From Neelides folsomi (lineage: Eukaryota > Arthropoda > Collembola > Neelipleona > Neelidae): a DNA stretch of 64,000 bases. The notes under the pieces are model-generated. The model saw only the letters and a list, made by a program, of their open reading frames with translations, did no database searches and was not told the origin of the DNA. The position numbers and the translations under genes were made by a program. The stretch spans positions 537,128 through 601,127 of the forward strand of contig JAQGBZ010000008.1 of the NCBI GenBank assembly GCA_034687125.1. Direction: 5' to 3'. Below, piece after piece: positions 1-29,283 of this stretch; within the stretch, counting starts at the first letter, position 1, and every line of letters starts with the position of its first letter.

Positions 1-261
1 ATTTTGTTAATTAATTTATTCAATTTTCATTAATATTTACTGAAACACCAACTTGAACTAACAGCTGCCATTTGATATTTTCCTTATTTCTATTTCTGAT
101 ATTGATATTAACATAAATATTTAAACGACCGCAAAAGCAGAATCGCAGATATTAGATATTTTGGAGCTCTTTTACCCTTTATTTTTAACTATTTAATAAT
201 TAGAATTTAATTAGATTTAGTTTGAATTAGTTAATTAGAAAGTTTTAATTGTTGTTTTTAG

Positions 262-15208
<14,947 letters not shown>

Positions 15209-18200
15209 AAGGGAAGGAAGGCGGAAGAGAGGAGGAAGAAAAGAAGAAAGGAACATAAATTGAATCGAATCGAAACACAAAGGAATTTTTGGAACAGAGA
15301 AATGAAGATACGCGCCACTATGTACTTTAACTCTTATACCTATTTCAACTCCCTTAAACAATATTGTAATATCTTCAACATTGAAAGGTTTTCTTTCTCG
15401 GCTCTTCTGTATTCAACTTTTTAATTAAATCCTCTCTGCTTTGAAAAGGAAACTTTTTTCATTCATTCACGTGGCATTTTCACAATCACTTCACCAATTC
15501 AGTCAGTCATTCATTAATAATGAAACTGTAAGTTTTAAAATCGAAAAATTGAGACAATTCAATATTTTATAAAAAATGAAATTGGACATTTAATGATTTC
15601 TTTAACGAAACATATTTTACATTTAATAGTTAGACTACGGTAATAATTTGTTATTTAGTCAGTAATCAGTAATTTGAATTTAAACACGAACTTGGGCATT
15701 GGTTGTAATTAAAGTCATAAATCAATTGGACAATAATTGAACTTGATTTATTGCAATGTTGAGTTCGAAATTTGAAAATCTAAATTTTGGAGAATGAATT
15801 TCTTGAATCAAAAATCATTTGAAGGAGACTCGAGCGGAAACGAAGATTTGTATGACTCAAGAGAGAGGTTTTGATCTGAAACTCCCAGGTTTTCCTATAA
15901 AAGAATCAGAGGTTTCTTCCTTGAAGGACCTTTGGGCGAAGGTAAGTGAGAAAGATGGGTGAATAATGTGGAAGTAATCGGGGAAGTGAATAATGAAACC
16001 CGATCATTTTTTCATAGGGGAGGAAATTGAGGAAATGAAAGGAGTTTCCCTTTTGAGAAACGGAGCCTATAAAATTTATTATCTGACATTTTGACTTGAC
16101 CCCATTACTTGAGCCAGGTAGGAGAGAATGGCCGGGGATTGTAATGGAAAAATTCGTTCCTTTCCCTTTTTCAAAGATAAATAGCGGCTCGGGGAGTTGG
16201 GCCAACCTGAACACCCCACGACCCTTAAATTATTTAATAACACTTTGTTGGGGGAAAAACAATTCACTTTCGCCCATTTACTAATTCCGAATTAAAAGAA
16301 TTCTCCTTTGGTTGGGGGTTGGAAAGGTTAAAATGTAATTAATCTCCTTTTACTTTTTCCTTACTCATCCATTCATCTGTTTCAACTAAGGGAGAGCTCT
16401 CGAGAGATTCGCCAAATTTTTCCCCAATTGATCATTGAAAGTTAAACGGTGGTTTTACGGAGCAGCTAATAAATATTATACAATACTAAAGGTTTTCTTT
16501 GTATGAGTATGGTTGGAATATTCTTCATGAAATTGACATACAAATAACAAATCTTTTATAAAAATTAAAATATTAATCTTTAATCTTACAATATTTACAT
16601 TTAGTCAATCATTCGTACTAAAAAAGTTCCTGTTTATTTTATCTTTCAAAAATTTACTTATTTATTTTAATTATTTTATACTAACAACTTTTAGTTCTCT
16701 TTTAATTAATTTAATGTTCAATCCAATCTAAAAAGTTTGGTTTTGAAATTATCTTTTGTCAATTCCCCAGCTTCCTATTTATCATAAATTAATAAAAGAG
16801 AAAATGACAAAAGTTTGAGTAAAAGGAGGAAAAAGCAATTGTGAAGTGTTAATGTAAGATAAAAGTTGAGTTGTGAGATCTTCGTCTTGTTTTTCAACTT
16901 TCCCAATTTCATCTTTGATGGACTGAGATAGAGCGATTGGAAGAAGTTTGAAATATCTTCAATCGAACGTCTCTTCTGTCCCTTCTTATCAACTTCTCTA
17001 TCAACTTCAATAATTAAATAAAAGAGACATGGAACTGAACTCACTCAAATTCCCCAAATGTCTTTTATTTGTGTCCATTACGATATAACTATACCATAAT
17101 TTATAAATATTACACAATTCTTTCCCTATTTATTTTAAGCTAAATTTTTATATTTATCACCAACATAATTTTATTATAACGTATTCATATATTAAATATA
17201 CAATGTGTATAATACATAAAATAACACTCTATCTAATATATACTTAATTCACATATTATTTATTTTACCAGTTTGATAGTAAGTAAAAGCGTGAGCGCAT
17301 TAAAGCGGGAAAGATACAGATTTTCCTTTTCAATTTTCCGTCTCCGTGAAGAATAAGAGGATTCCGCCTTGGGAAAATTCTGTAAATTTCTTTATTTCTT
17401 TTCCCAAAAGTTGAGATTCAAATGGAGGACTTTGACATTCTTCGCTCAACCAGCTTGGAAGCTTAAAAGGAGGAAGTTGGAAAGTTTGACTCTTCAGCTT
17501 CTATTTGGATTTTCATTCCTTGGTTTTGAAGGGTATGCGTGGGAGGCTGATGAAACTCTCAACATTCTCATCATCTCAAAATCTTCCTTCATATACATTT
17601 TGTTTCATTATCCTTCCAAAATACTTACATATCTAAATATACGTTATAATCATTAGGGTTTAACTAATATAAATGAAATGTATTGTGGTACTTTAAGTAT
17701 TAAACTTTATATTTTATTATAGCTTTAGTAGACTTATTCCTTTACGTAAAGTTGCATCAATTCAACTAAAATGAGAATGAGCAGGAGAAAGAACTTTTTG
17801 CCTATTGATGTAAAATATAAAGACCTTTGTTATTCGCTAGCTCGAGTTTGGAATGTATTCAATAAGAATATTCTTCTCTTTAAATAAGGATATTCATCGC
17901 CCATAAGTGAAAAGGGGGACATATCATCATAGGTGTATCGCTGAGCAAATTGAATTTGTAAGGATGAAATATGGAAATTCAAAATTCTCCTTCTATGGTG
18001 GAAAATGATAGGGATAAAAATGAAGTTTGATATCACATTCCCTTTATAAGCGAATCTTTACACTGAGGATGACATTGATTCTCTCGAGAGAGAATTCGAA
18101 AGGGATAATTTGACGATTGGAGAAGGAAAAGATTGGGTTGAGTATATCTATTATATTGATAGTTACGGAATGGAGGTTATATTATATTACTGTATGAGTA

Positions 18201-19379
18201 TGCTTTAAAACCCATAAAATATCAAAAGACTTTTCATTTACCCATCCAGAAAATTTCCCAATTTCTGCGAATTTCTCATTTTATAACTTTTAGTCGAATT
18301 AAATTTGATTCAAAGAGTTTGTTAAAATATAAAATATGTTTGAAATATTTACTTGAGTATAATTAATGTACTTGTATAATTTAATTCGTTTAAGATGCCT
18401 TTTATCGATAATGGAGAAAGTGATTTTGAATATTTTTAAAAGAAAGTGTAGTCAAGTTTGTAAAGAATGAGATGAAAGTGAAAAATGAGCTCAATGAGGA
18501 ATTTTTAATTAAACCGTGTTCATCTTATGTATACTTGAAGCACATAAAAAGAAGTTGGTTGGTCCATCCAGTTTTTCAATGATCCTTAAAAGAAGTATGA
18601 AAGGATTCTTTTATAATTCCCTCTTTCAAAATGAAGCTTTTCAATTTCCTCGAATTCCTCTTCTTATTTTCTCCCAAGTATTTCAAGATCTTCTTCAGAC
18701 TGAACACAAGCACAATAAAGGAAGGAAACGAGGAGTTTCCAATTCAATTCCTCTCCTTGATAAAACTCACCGCATGGGAATGGCCAACATATTGGGCAGA
18801 AAATTTGAATAAGTTTCAATTCCAATGTCAATAAAATTAACTCAATATCCAAATAAAAACGAGGAAAGTTTGGGTAGTAAATCAATTCTGACTGGTTAAG
18901 CTTGAAAAAGAAGAGGTGAGGAGGAGAATTTCCTCATTTGCAATTAAAATGTAATTTAAAGAGATTGAAAGGGGAGGAATGGCGAGTTAATTAACTTCGT
19001 CTATTCACACTTCTCTTCACTCCAACCTTCCATGAGAGATTCAAGACAAATTAAGAGAAAGGAAGAAAACTATGCATATTTTAACAATTCGGTCACTCCA
19101 AAAACCTTAATTTTACTCCAACCACAACTTCACTTCGACTTGTGTCAATTTTATTAAAGCTTTCACCAATTAACTTTCATCAGTTTTCTTATTTCTTTCA
19201 ATTAAATGAATGGTTTTCAATTTTTTCATGAATCACTTAATTGTTATGATAATAGGTAATCTTCATAATAATTTTCTAATCATTGCCACGAGTCTCCTTA
19301 TATGAAAATATCCTCCAAGGCAGGAATCGACCGGACGATGGTTCAATAGACTCCTGGACAAAAGCGAGAGATACAAGTA
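15209..19379. other. sodium channel 3' UTR and intergenic DNA
   Basis: No convincing gene. A canonical AATAAA is at 16468-16473, about 1.26 kb after the stop; no nearer one was found, so it is a candidate poly(A) signal only. The rest is AT-rich sequence with alternating purine-rich and pyrimidine-rich tracts and a TA-rich patch near 17060-17270. Short ORFs on both strands show no family features. Confidence 0.5.
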
Positions 19380-19406
19380 ACAGGTTATTCACTAAAAAGG
19401 TTGACA
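19380..19406 (+). repeat. mariner left terminal inverted repeat
   Basis: Starts ACAGGTTATTCACTAAAAAG and continues GTTGACA; matches the reverse complement of 20634-20660 at 26 of 27 positions. Confidence 0.9.
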
Positions 19407-19475
19407 CTTTCACCAAATTTCTCCCCTTTTCCCATATAAACTGAAAGAAAAAATGAATATTTTACGTTGATTTTA

Positions 19476-20401
19476 CTAAATTTCAACATAATTTCCACCC
19501 TTTTGACACATTTCTGCCATCGAGTAACTAAAGCACAAATTCCTCTTTATAAAAAACCTTGGCTCTTGTTCCTCAAGCCATTTTTCAACGGCAGCAATGA
19601 GTTCTTCGGTCGTCGCGAATCTTTTTCCTTCCAAATGTTTTTTAAGCGGACCATGTGGTGCGTAGCTGGTCATTATGACTCCTATGGTGTCCCAAAAATG
19701 ATCAACATAACTTTTCGAACCGAAGTTGTGGCCTAAAAAATTATTGGTTAATCAATTATTGATTATTTAATTAAATAATAATAAAACATTAATTTAAAAA
19801 GATTACCTTAAATCTATGAAGACGGGGCGATTCTTTGTGCCCCCTTTCCATTGAAGCCAACTTTCCCATAGGCGTAAAGTAGTGAACCCAAGATTCATCT
19901 CCAGTGACAATTCGGTTCAGAAAAGCATCACCTTCATTTTCAAAACGCTGCAACATTTGTTGGCTGACTGCAACTCGTCTTTGTCTCATTTTCTCAGTCA
20001 GAAACTTTGGAACAACCCTTGAGCACACTTTATGGAAATGAAGGTCATTGTGAAGAATTTTCAAAGCCGTGGTTCTTCCAATGTTCAGTGTTTCAGCCAC
20101 CATTGTAACGGACAATCTTCTGTTGGTTCGAATTAACGCGTCAACCTCATTCTGTACGTCTGGAGAATTGACGCTTTTGGGTCTTCCTGGTCGTTTTTTT
20201 TTATCACGGACACACATTTCACCATTCTTGAACTTCAAAATCCAATTTGCTACACATTGGCCCTATTGGCCTAATTGAAGGCTGATGCACTTTGGTCCAA
20301 ACTTGGCTTCCAATTCCCTATGGATCTGTCTAACTCCATAGGTTACGTTTAAACACCATAAACTTAATTGTGGATCTTAAATCAAGTTTATTAAACTCCA
20401 T
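19476..20401 (-). pseudogene. mariner transposase pseudogene
   Basis: Broken D,D34D-type transposase read right to left from an ATG at 20401. Recognisable parts in order: an N-terminal helix-turn-helix region (RQIHRELEAKFG), a GRPKS linker hook, a second HTH (ETLNIGRTTALKILHNDLHF), the first catalytic Asp in TGDESWVHYFTPMGK, and the C-terminal GPLKKHLEGKRFATTEELI. Damage seen: a frameshift near 20330, an in-frame TAG at 20263-20265, a one-base loss near the KVMLIIF segment and an internal deletion that removes the second and third catalytic aspartates. A 74-bp AT-rich segment with intron-like ends (19733-19806) interrupts it. Inactive by inspection. Confidence 0.88.
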
Positions 20402-20633
20402 TTTACTCAGAATTTTAAATATAACCGGTAAAATTTTACATAAAATATATTTAAATAAGATTTATATTTAAATTCCAGAAGACGCATTTTGCCCCATTGG
20501 TTTTTTTCTAAAATGGCTGCCATTTTTTAAAAAAATATTTTTAAAAACCCATATTTTGTCCAAAAATTTATAAATGGTTCATAAACATGCCTGCAAAATT
20601 TTATCTTTCTAAGTTAATGGGGAGAGACAATAA

Positions 20634-20660
20634 TGTCAACCTTTTTAGTGAATGACCTGT
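20634..20660 (-). repeat. mariner right terminal inverted repeat
   Basis: Reverse complement starts ACAGGTCATTCACTAAAAAG and continues GTTGACA. Similarity with the left end stops right after this block. Confidence 0.9.
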
Positions 20661-23600
20661 CATCTCTGATGGAGTCCATCAACCAACCTGTATTGCTTAT
20701 TTCGGGACCTTAGGTTCCACACTTCACCCGGTTTCGCTCATCATCATCACATTCATCCTCATAAGTTAATAAGTAGGAAACCCGCAAAATACATACCGGG
20801 GAGGGCTACAATTTACATTACATTTGAAATAATTTAAATTTTATATTTAATTTAAGAGTTTATCATAGGTAGGTGGTATGTACTAGTTTGGAGTAAAGTC
20901 TTTTAGTGACTGATTCTTAATAATTCGCTTCTTGACTTCTTTTATATACCTTATCTTATCTCTTCTCAAGGCCGTTTGTTTATTAATTTTATAATTTTTA
21001 TCTATGATTAAGATAGGAGAATGAGAAAATCACAATCGTCTCTTCTTTGTATTATAATTTCGATTCATTTCTTATAAATAGACAAATGAATATACTACAT
21101 ATATAGTATTATGGTTTGGAAAATTTATTTAATTTGAATTAGTAAAAGATTTAATTTGAAAAGTAAAACTGTAAAAAAATTAGTAAAATTCAACTTTGAA
21201 ATGGTGGGTTAAAAAGGAAGGATTGATTGACCGCTTGAACTAAATTTCAAACTTTGAGACTCTAATCATCAACTGAGGTCAATTGTGTTATTAATGAAGG
21301 AGTTAAAAGGAAAAGTTTTCTTTTCCTACACTTATCAACTTGAGCGAATCCTCGTTATTTCCTCAGCCCATTATCTTCATGTCCTCGACTCTCTCGCCCC
21401 ACGTCTGTCCCCTTAAATAATAAATGGAGGAATGGAGAAATTAAACCCAACTACACCTCACAATTAAATATTAAATCTATTCTTCCCACTACCTTCAAAT
21501 TCTAATGGATTTTGTTTGTAGTTGAGTTTATGGCAAAAGTGGTTTTGTTCCGTTTCTCGATTACTTACCTGTCCCGGGTAGTTAACACCAAGAAATTCCC
21601 ACAAGAAAAGTCAAAAGGGAAAATCCTCCACGTCCATCGCCCTGCCACTTCACCTCTCCGATCAAACTTCATTCTTCATTTTCCTATTTATGCCAATTCG
21701 GATAAAGATCTTTTTAAATGTACATTATTTATATAAATAAATAGATTTATCTTAAGTTTATTTTTATGCGGTGGAGGAGCATAGTATACTCTATTTGTAA
21801 TACATGTACCATACTGTATAAAATATGTAAGCATGGTACACATGGTATACCAAGTAAGAAAATATGGCTTATAGGAAAATCATTAAGAAGCTTCCAGACT
21901 TGTGACTTCGTTTGTTAATTGACAAGTTCCTTTTGTATTGTCCTCCCATTAGGAGGAAGAAGAGTGAAGTGGGAGATGTAGAACTTCCATTTTCACACCA
22001 TCCATCATTTTTTCATCGGAGGTAAAAGCTCAAGTTGTCAACTCCACATTCATCAACTATTAACTTTGAGACTTTGCTATTAACCGCCTTTGGCTGCTTC
22101 AGACAAACAAGGGCGGGGATGACCTTCGGGGCCAATCAGTCAATCGCCACTTTGCCAAAAAGTCTCTCACAATTCATCTAAACATTTCACGAACTACTAT
22201 GGGGGAAATGGGAAGACGTGTGCATAATGATAATATAATGAGCTTATCTCTCACTCTTTCTATCATGCAAATTGACAATGGAGACATAAAAAAACTTTTT
22301 TTTATTCTTTTCTGAAAGTTCAGGCTTTTCGGGCTGCTTATTAAATAATTTATCATTATGTTAAAACGTGCCGCATCCAATATTATTCAAATCATTAATG
22401 TTATAAATGTTATATTGAAAGCTGTTAATAAATCATATTCAAGACATCGAATCATATCAAATAATAATTTACATTATTACTCCTTTTGTTAAAGCAATTT
22501 TCTTTAATAATTCAAAAGGAAAATTTAAGATTTATTCAAACATATTGTCAATTAGCCGTTTGAGATTGGTTATTTAAATAGTCAGACTTTTGTTTCTTCA
22601 AGGCACTTCGCCTTAATAGAATGAATAAATGATGAAGATTTTAACTCGTCAACTCTTCCACTTCCGGACCCATTTTCATTCCTTCACTCTTCCAATGAAA
22701 TTGACTCAATTGAGGAACGATGAAAGTCATGAAAGCGAAAGTTGTAAAATGACTAGAATCTCTCTTGGATTATAGTTACTATAATATATTGCGTCAACCT
22801 CTCATCCATCTTCAACTTTAACTTCTCCTTTATTCCTTAATTTATCCTTAACTGTCTTTAGAAATACTATTTTATATTGTTTTGTACCTATACCACATAC
22901 CTGTATATCCAAGTATTTATAAACTATCCTCTATCTTGCAGTGATTACTGTCTTGTACTGTCTTCTTAAATATATATAAATACTATAACTCTTCAGATAA
23001 CTACACTATATGTACTATATCTAATATAGTCTTTTTGTCTCTTGTGCTACTGGAATTTCTTTGTAGGAATAAAGACATGGAAGTAAATGGAATTAGGGAA
23101 GACTCGAGCGTTGTCAAACTTTGGCTCCTGAACGACGTGGGTGCATTATTGAGGTGGAATTGGCGAATTGAAGTTGAGTTCGATTCAAAGGAGAAAGACG
23201 TCAAAGGGCTTCTCGACTTCATCAACCATTAAATTTGCATTCTTCGCCCGCGCTGTCTGGGGAAGTGAAAAGGGATTTTGTATTTCACTTTCTCGTATGG
23301 TAATGTGTATTCTTGTGTGTATGTAGAGGATTTTTCTTCATGAGATTGTATTTTTTAGTATTAAGTAGGAATGTCTATTATTAATATATAGTCCATGGGG
23401 ATTCTTTGTTCGCTGGATTGAGCCAACATGGCTCAATGGAACGGTGATGAAAAATTAAACGAGGAGTTTCCCATTAACTAACAAAAGTGCCTTCATGATA
23501 AAAATACTTCCTTTCTACATTTTATTACTTCATCAATTTTTCAATGAAGGCTTATTGTAAAATATTTAATGATCTTCAGCTCACTTTTACTTCAAAATAT

Positions 23601-26600
23601 TAAAAAGAAAATAAATCCGTTGGATTAAATAGATTTTTTGAGATTTTTTATTCAAATCAATATTCATAAAGATCAAGTCGATTAATGCATTATTTTTAAA
23701 ATCAGTTATTAATTATTTTATGTATTTTTATTAGAATTCTCAAATTGAATTTTATTCGCACAATATAAAACTGTAAAAATTTAGTAAAATAGTAAATTTG
23801 AAACCTCGACAAGATTCTCGTTTTAAGAACACATATTTTACGCGAGAAAGAGACGTAACTTTTTCAATCATGGAACCATAATTTTTCCAATTTCAACTTT
23901 TCTTGCCTTTTGTTAACAAACGGTCGTTTGGTGCCTTGTAAGTTTCCCTCTATTTTACCCTCAGAAGGTTGTGTTTGAAATCCTTGAGGAATCGATCCTT
24001 CCACGCCTGTGACCTTTTTACGATCTCCAAAAAGTGAAATTGAGATCCAGTTCCTTTTCATATACATCAATTATACTGTCAAATTGGGTAAAGTGAACAC
24101 AAGGGCATTTCCTCCCATTGATTCACTTACAAGCCGTGATCCCAAGTAATTCAATCTTGACCAAATATACTCAATTACACTTCTTTCTCTATTCAGTAAC
24201 AATTCTAACGACGCAATTTGGAAAGCATATCTAGAAATCTACGCGTTATAAATATCAATAGTAAATCACGGGATAAATTAAATCTACTCGCATTGTTATT
24301 ATTCAGATATAAACTATCATTACATATCTGGGTTAGCGATTCTTTAAACCAATGATTATTCTTTAGAAGAACGTGGGCAATTAGGACAATGAATCAAAAC
24401 AACCATTCAACCAAATCAACCAAATAATACATTGTAATTAAATACATTACTTATATAACTTACTCATTTGAATCCAAACAGCATAGACATTGTCTATTGA
24501 ATTGGAATTTGGTAGCTTAATTAATTCGGAAGGAAATCAAACCAAAATAATTTTAATTAAATCCAAGAATTATTCAAATTCAATTCTTCGAGCAAATATA
24601 TTTGTAGTAAATGAATGAGTGCAATAAATACATTGTACACTATTTTCTTTTCTTTGTTATACAATACAATATTTGTTTGAGAAAATAGAATGCTTGATTT
24701 TATTTATTACATTATAAGCCTTTATAGGGAAAAGGGTAAAAAATAGATAATCAATAAAGAAGACAAAGTGTTGGGAAATTGTTTCTGACTCATTTCCACT
24801 TCTTTATTCCTCGCCTCCCCGTCCAATTTACCAATTGGAGAAAGGGACAGAAATTTTCTCCATTTCCTGTGAACAAATGTTGACATTTCCTCCTTATTTG
24901 GAGTCGAAGGTGAGATTTCACCCTTTGTGTCTCCTTCGCCCATTTTTTCCACTTCCGAGTCTTCACTGGGGAATTTGTGAAGGAGTGAAGGAGTTGGCGA
25001 ATAAGAAGGTCCCTTTTATCCTCCGTCCCTCAAGGACGATTTTGGAAATAAATTTCATCCCCCTCGAACCATTTGACTTCAAATCCCTTGAAATAGCCAA
25101 AGCACTGCGGAGGATATAAACCATTCTTTAACCCTTTCAACGTTCCAAATCTTGGAAAGAATGTTCCTTAATTGTCAATTGAAAAGTGAGGTTTTCCATT
25201 TCCTTCCATGTCACTCATTCCCATTCCCATTAAAGTTTAAATAAGGGATTTGGTGCGTCTGCCATGGGCTATAAACCTATGTACATGTAATAATACACTA
25301 GCCGATAATCCACATAGAGCTCTTGCATTAATTAGTATCATATACGTTACGTGATAAGGTGACGCAAAAGGGTTAGGTGGAATCCATCAATGACGCTTTT
25401 TGACTCCACTTGTTTCATATAGTTAAGTGTCTCTGATAATAATATCTATAGACAAATTGAGTAAGTGTGAGATATGGATAAAATGTCGAGTCAAGGAGTA
25501 TTTAATGAATAATAGGAAGAATAGGCTTTATAGCATGGTTTGGTAGTCTGATAGGAATCCATGGCTTATTTATGTGAAAGCGTAGGTAGACATATTGAGA
25601 TGAAATTATGTTAGTTGACCAAGCGTAAATTCTAATTTTACCTTTTCCCTATGAGAATTTTATTACTATCGATCGAAGAATTTCAACTGACGGGTTTTCG
25701 TTTAATCGACAAGATATACGTTTTCTTTATTCACTCAATTCAATTCCATCTTTAATTCCTCCAATTTACCAAGAAGGACTCTGGGAAAATGTTTGAAAAT
25801 GAATCATTTGGACAATATTTGAAAAGCGCTATTATGCTGAACTATACATAATTCATTGTATGAAGTTACGATGATGAATTCTGAATTATGCTTTAACTGA
25901 TAAACATAATGGAAAATATAATAAAAATATGATGGACCTGATACACAATACATCAGGATATATTATAACATTTATGTAACGCGGATATTAATAAATATAT
26001 TTATTATATACCTATATTTATTTATACAATTTAACAATGTATGTGTTACATGTCGATATTTCTTTTACATGTGAAATGATTAATATTTAGCAAGCCAACT
26101 TGTGATATGAAAGAGGAAACATGAACTCACAAGTGATTTCTATTCAATTTTTCCAACATCAAATGTGTCAAGAAAGAAAGTTGAGTCTCAAAGGAAGAAA
26201 TTGACACGCTTTTGAAACAAAATTCAAATAACAAACGACACTTTAGTACATTTTTTATCGCGAGAAAAAAATATCAATATTTTATATGTATTTATATTAT
26301 ACTTTTACTTATTACAGATACATTAATAAAAATTCTGTATTAAAATATATTATTATATACCGTTTTATTAAAATTATTTTAATGTTAATAATAGTTAAAT
26401 CCATTATTAAATATTCATAGATTAAATTGAAATCCCATTTTACTAGCATTGACTTAAGTATTTTAATTAATTACCTCAAAAAATAAATTTTATATTGACA
26501 GATGCAAAAGTTAAAAGCTTAAAAAGTTTAAGTGTTAAAAGCACCTTTGTACAACACCTTTGTTGTATTTCCAAACAGATGGTCGAAAGATAACCAAAGT

Positions 26601-29104
26601 TAATAACAAGTGATATCGACTGTGTTTAAAATTTCCCCCTCTGATAATGAGTTTAATTCCATAAATATTTCATAGTTGAGTTGATCAAACTGAAAGAAAA
26701 ACACACGAGCGTTTTGTTGCTCCATTAGAATCATTAAAACGGTTCAATTTTCCCTCAATAATTCACCCAGCATTCACATGAGGATTTTTGCAAGTGCATT
26801 TTCTTCCCTACACAAGTTGAATACGACGGGAATAATACGGGAGTGCAGAGTTGATGATTTATTTATACGATTCTTTATTAGGTCAAGTGAGCTAAGGAAT
26901 CCCTATGTATTCCCCCAATGTACTATTTCCCTCTGTAACATTTAGGCTATCCGTTTTCTGTGGGTATTTAGCCGTGGCATTTGCCCGTGAGGGATTATTG
27001 AGAAGAGTTGTTCATGGACGCATGTCGACGGGGGGAAGGTTCGGTGAGGTGAAAACCCGGGACCCACCAGCTATCATTATAACTATATAAGAAGGTGAAC
27101 TTACGTAAACCACTCACACACCACACACACGGGGACTCCCGGCTTCATTTCTTCCTCAGTTCTCCGACAAACCTCTCTTGGTTCTTCAATTGTGACAGTT
27201 GGGAAAATTGTCGACCTCATCTGAGAGTCAAATGACTTTGGTGGAAAGGATTCAAATCTCACTCACTCCAAAAGTTTCTTCAATTGCTAATTTATTCCAA
27301 GTTCTCTTCATCAATTCAATTGACTACATAATATTACAATAGAAGATATACTATGATATAACTACAGATAGATATTACACAAATTGAGTAGACATACCAT
27401 ATAATATATAGCTAGGTATAGTATTACATATCATAAGTATAATATTATATGTAGAAAATAATTAAGATTTTCTATACTATAATAAGCGAGTAAGTAATAT
27501 ATTAATATACACAGATTTTACTAGATTATATAAACATATTGTATTTAGTTTAGGATAAGGAGGAGATTTTTTTATTAGAAGGGAAAAGTCCATTGAACTT
27601 ATTTGCATTTAGAATATTTAGAGAAAATTAAGAAAGTTGAGTGTTTTTATTAGCGAGGATGTGGAAGGAGTTTTATTGAAGGGAGAGGCGTCGTGAGTTT
27701 GTTTAAGACTTGGATGATGGGAAGATAAAGGAAATCTGGATGAGATCAATTTGAGTGAAGGGACGTCGGAGTGAACGGTCGGGGTGGAAGATGAAAGGTG
27801 AGAGGAACCGACGACTTCAAACCACTTGGAAAACGATGGGAGTCGCTCAATTAAACAAAAGTGACTCTCCCCATTTCCAAACAATCTTTGGAAAATCAAA
27901 TTAACTTTTTTTGCTTCCTCAAGTCTTCTTAAAAAAAGGTAAGAGATAATTAAAAAAATGAATTTTAGATTTAGATTGACTAAATACTGACTATCAATAA
28001 GTGAGAATTTTAGGATTAGAAGTGAATTATGAATATTATTTTATCTGTATTAATATGAAACATGTCGCAAAATAATATTTTTTAAAATGAAATGTAATGA
28101 CGGGTGAAAAAGAAAATATCAATAATATGAGAAATGAGGATGGTTTGAGTTTATTTTGAATTTGATCAGGAATGAGGTAATCCATAATAAATAGATTGGG
28201 ATGAATGGCTGTGATCATAAAGTTTTATATTCGCCTTTAGAGATGTTTCGGGAAACAAGGAGGAAGGGTTTTTTCTCCAATGATGAAAAATAAAAATAGA
28301 TTTATCTCCCTTCACACTCCCCATTTCCCATTCTCCTCTCAAGGAATTCACAAGTTGGGAATTTGCAATTTCTTTCTCTCAAATGCCCCTTTAGACGTCA
28401 TACAAAGAAGAAATTTGGAAGTGTTTAATTACTCCAATTCCAACTGGAATCTGGGAATATTGGCGCGCAGTTTAATTGACCTTTTGTAAAGTGGAGGTGA
28501 AGGAGGAAATCATAAATAATTATTCCCCTTCTTCACAACCCACTAAAAATAGTAGGAGAGACGCGATAGGGAATTTTGCCAACTTTTGTCTCATAACAAA
28601 ATGCTGCACTTACGCCTGTACGTGTGATTTTCGGGTTGCTGAGTTCCCCGAAGGAAAAAGAAAATAAGAGACAATAAACTGAAAACTCACCTTATAACAT
28701 TTTACTTTAATTTAACTATTTTACAATTTACTTTCCTTCATCTCTCCCACATTTAACACTCCAAGTTAACGACACTTCAAATTGCTGAAATTGGGAAATG
28801 GAATTACATGTTATTTTACTCTTAAATTTAATGTTAAATTGACCCTCGACCTCAATTGATCCATTTTATTCCAAAATAATCAAAAACGGGATTGGGAAAT
28901 TGGATTTTGATGAAATTAGGAATGGCATCTGAAATATTTTATTATTTTAAAATAAAGTTTTTAATAGCATATTATAAATTTTAATAAAATGGCAAAGTAA
29001 TATTTTTTGTTAAACAATTAATGATAGTTTCTTATTTTGAAAAAATTCCTCAAACGCACAATAATCCTCTTTTGAAATAATCAATTCGAAATATTTAACA
29101 CAAA
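20661..29104. other. intergenic DNA without recognisable genes
   Basis: About 8.4 kb of AT-rich sequence. Short ORFs on both strands are low-complexity and without family motifs. TA-rich patches with many TATAC/GTATA steps occur near 21780-21850, 22880-23030, 25970-26060 and 27330-27520. The left copy of a diverged direct repeat lies at 28764-28890. Confidence 0.5.
28764..28890 (+). repeat. diverged direct repeat, left copy
   Basis: Shares ordered blocks with 30115-30232: GTTAACGNCACTNCAAA, AATTACATGTNATTTT, TTAAATTGACCCTC / TTAATTTGACCCTC, CAATTGATCC and ATTCCAAAA. The two copies differ by several small gaps and lie either side of the three-exon gene at 29105-29895. Confidence 0.6.
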
Positions 29105-29283
29105 ATGGTAAAAGTTGCACGTTGTTCGTATAATGACCATTTTGGAATTGGAGAAAAAGCTAAAACTTTGGTGCAAATCATTAAAAGTATTGACAATAGG
29201 ACGGTTAATGCAGTGAGGAAGTTGAGTAAAAAGACAAGAGATTATAAAAATATGGCAAAAAATCAAGTCCGGTCTCTTATTCG
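29105..29283 (+). CDS. unknown gene exon 1
   Basis: 59 codons plus 2 nt. Lys/Arg-rich, with KKTRDYKNMAKNQVRSLIR at the end. Donor gtgaga at 29284. Without splicing the frame closes at the TGA immediately after the junction. Confidence 0.5.

Larger units (their letters stand above)
19380..20660 (-). mobile_element. mariner-family DNA transposon, degenerate
   Basis: 1,281-bp element bounded by 27-bp terminal inverted repeats (19380-19406 and 20634-20660) differing at one position; each begins ACAGGT and contains ATTCACTAAAAAGGTTGACA. The left flank is the dinucleotide TA at 19378-19379, as expected for the mariner target; the right flank is CA, probably a mutated TA. The ACAGGT start resembles irritans-group mariners. 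It carries a broken transposase on the minus strand and sits in intergenic DNA downstream of the sodium channel. Confidence 0.9.
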
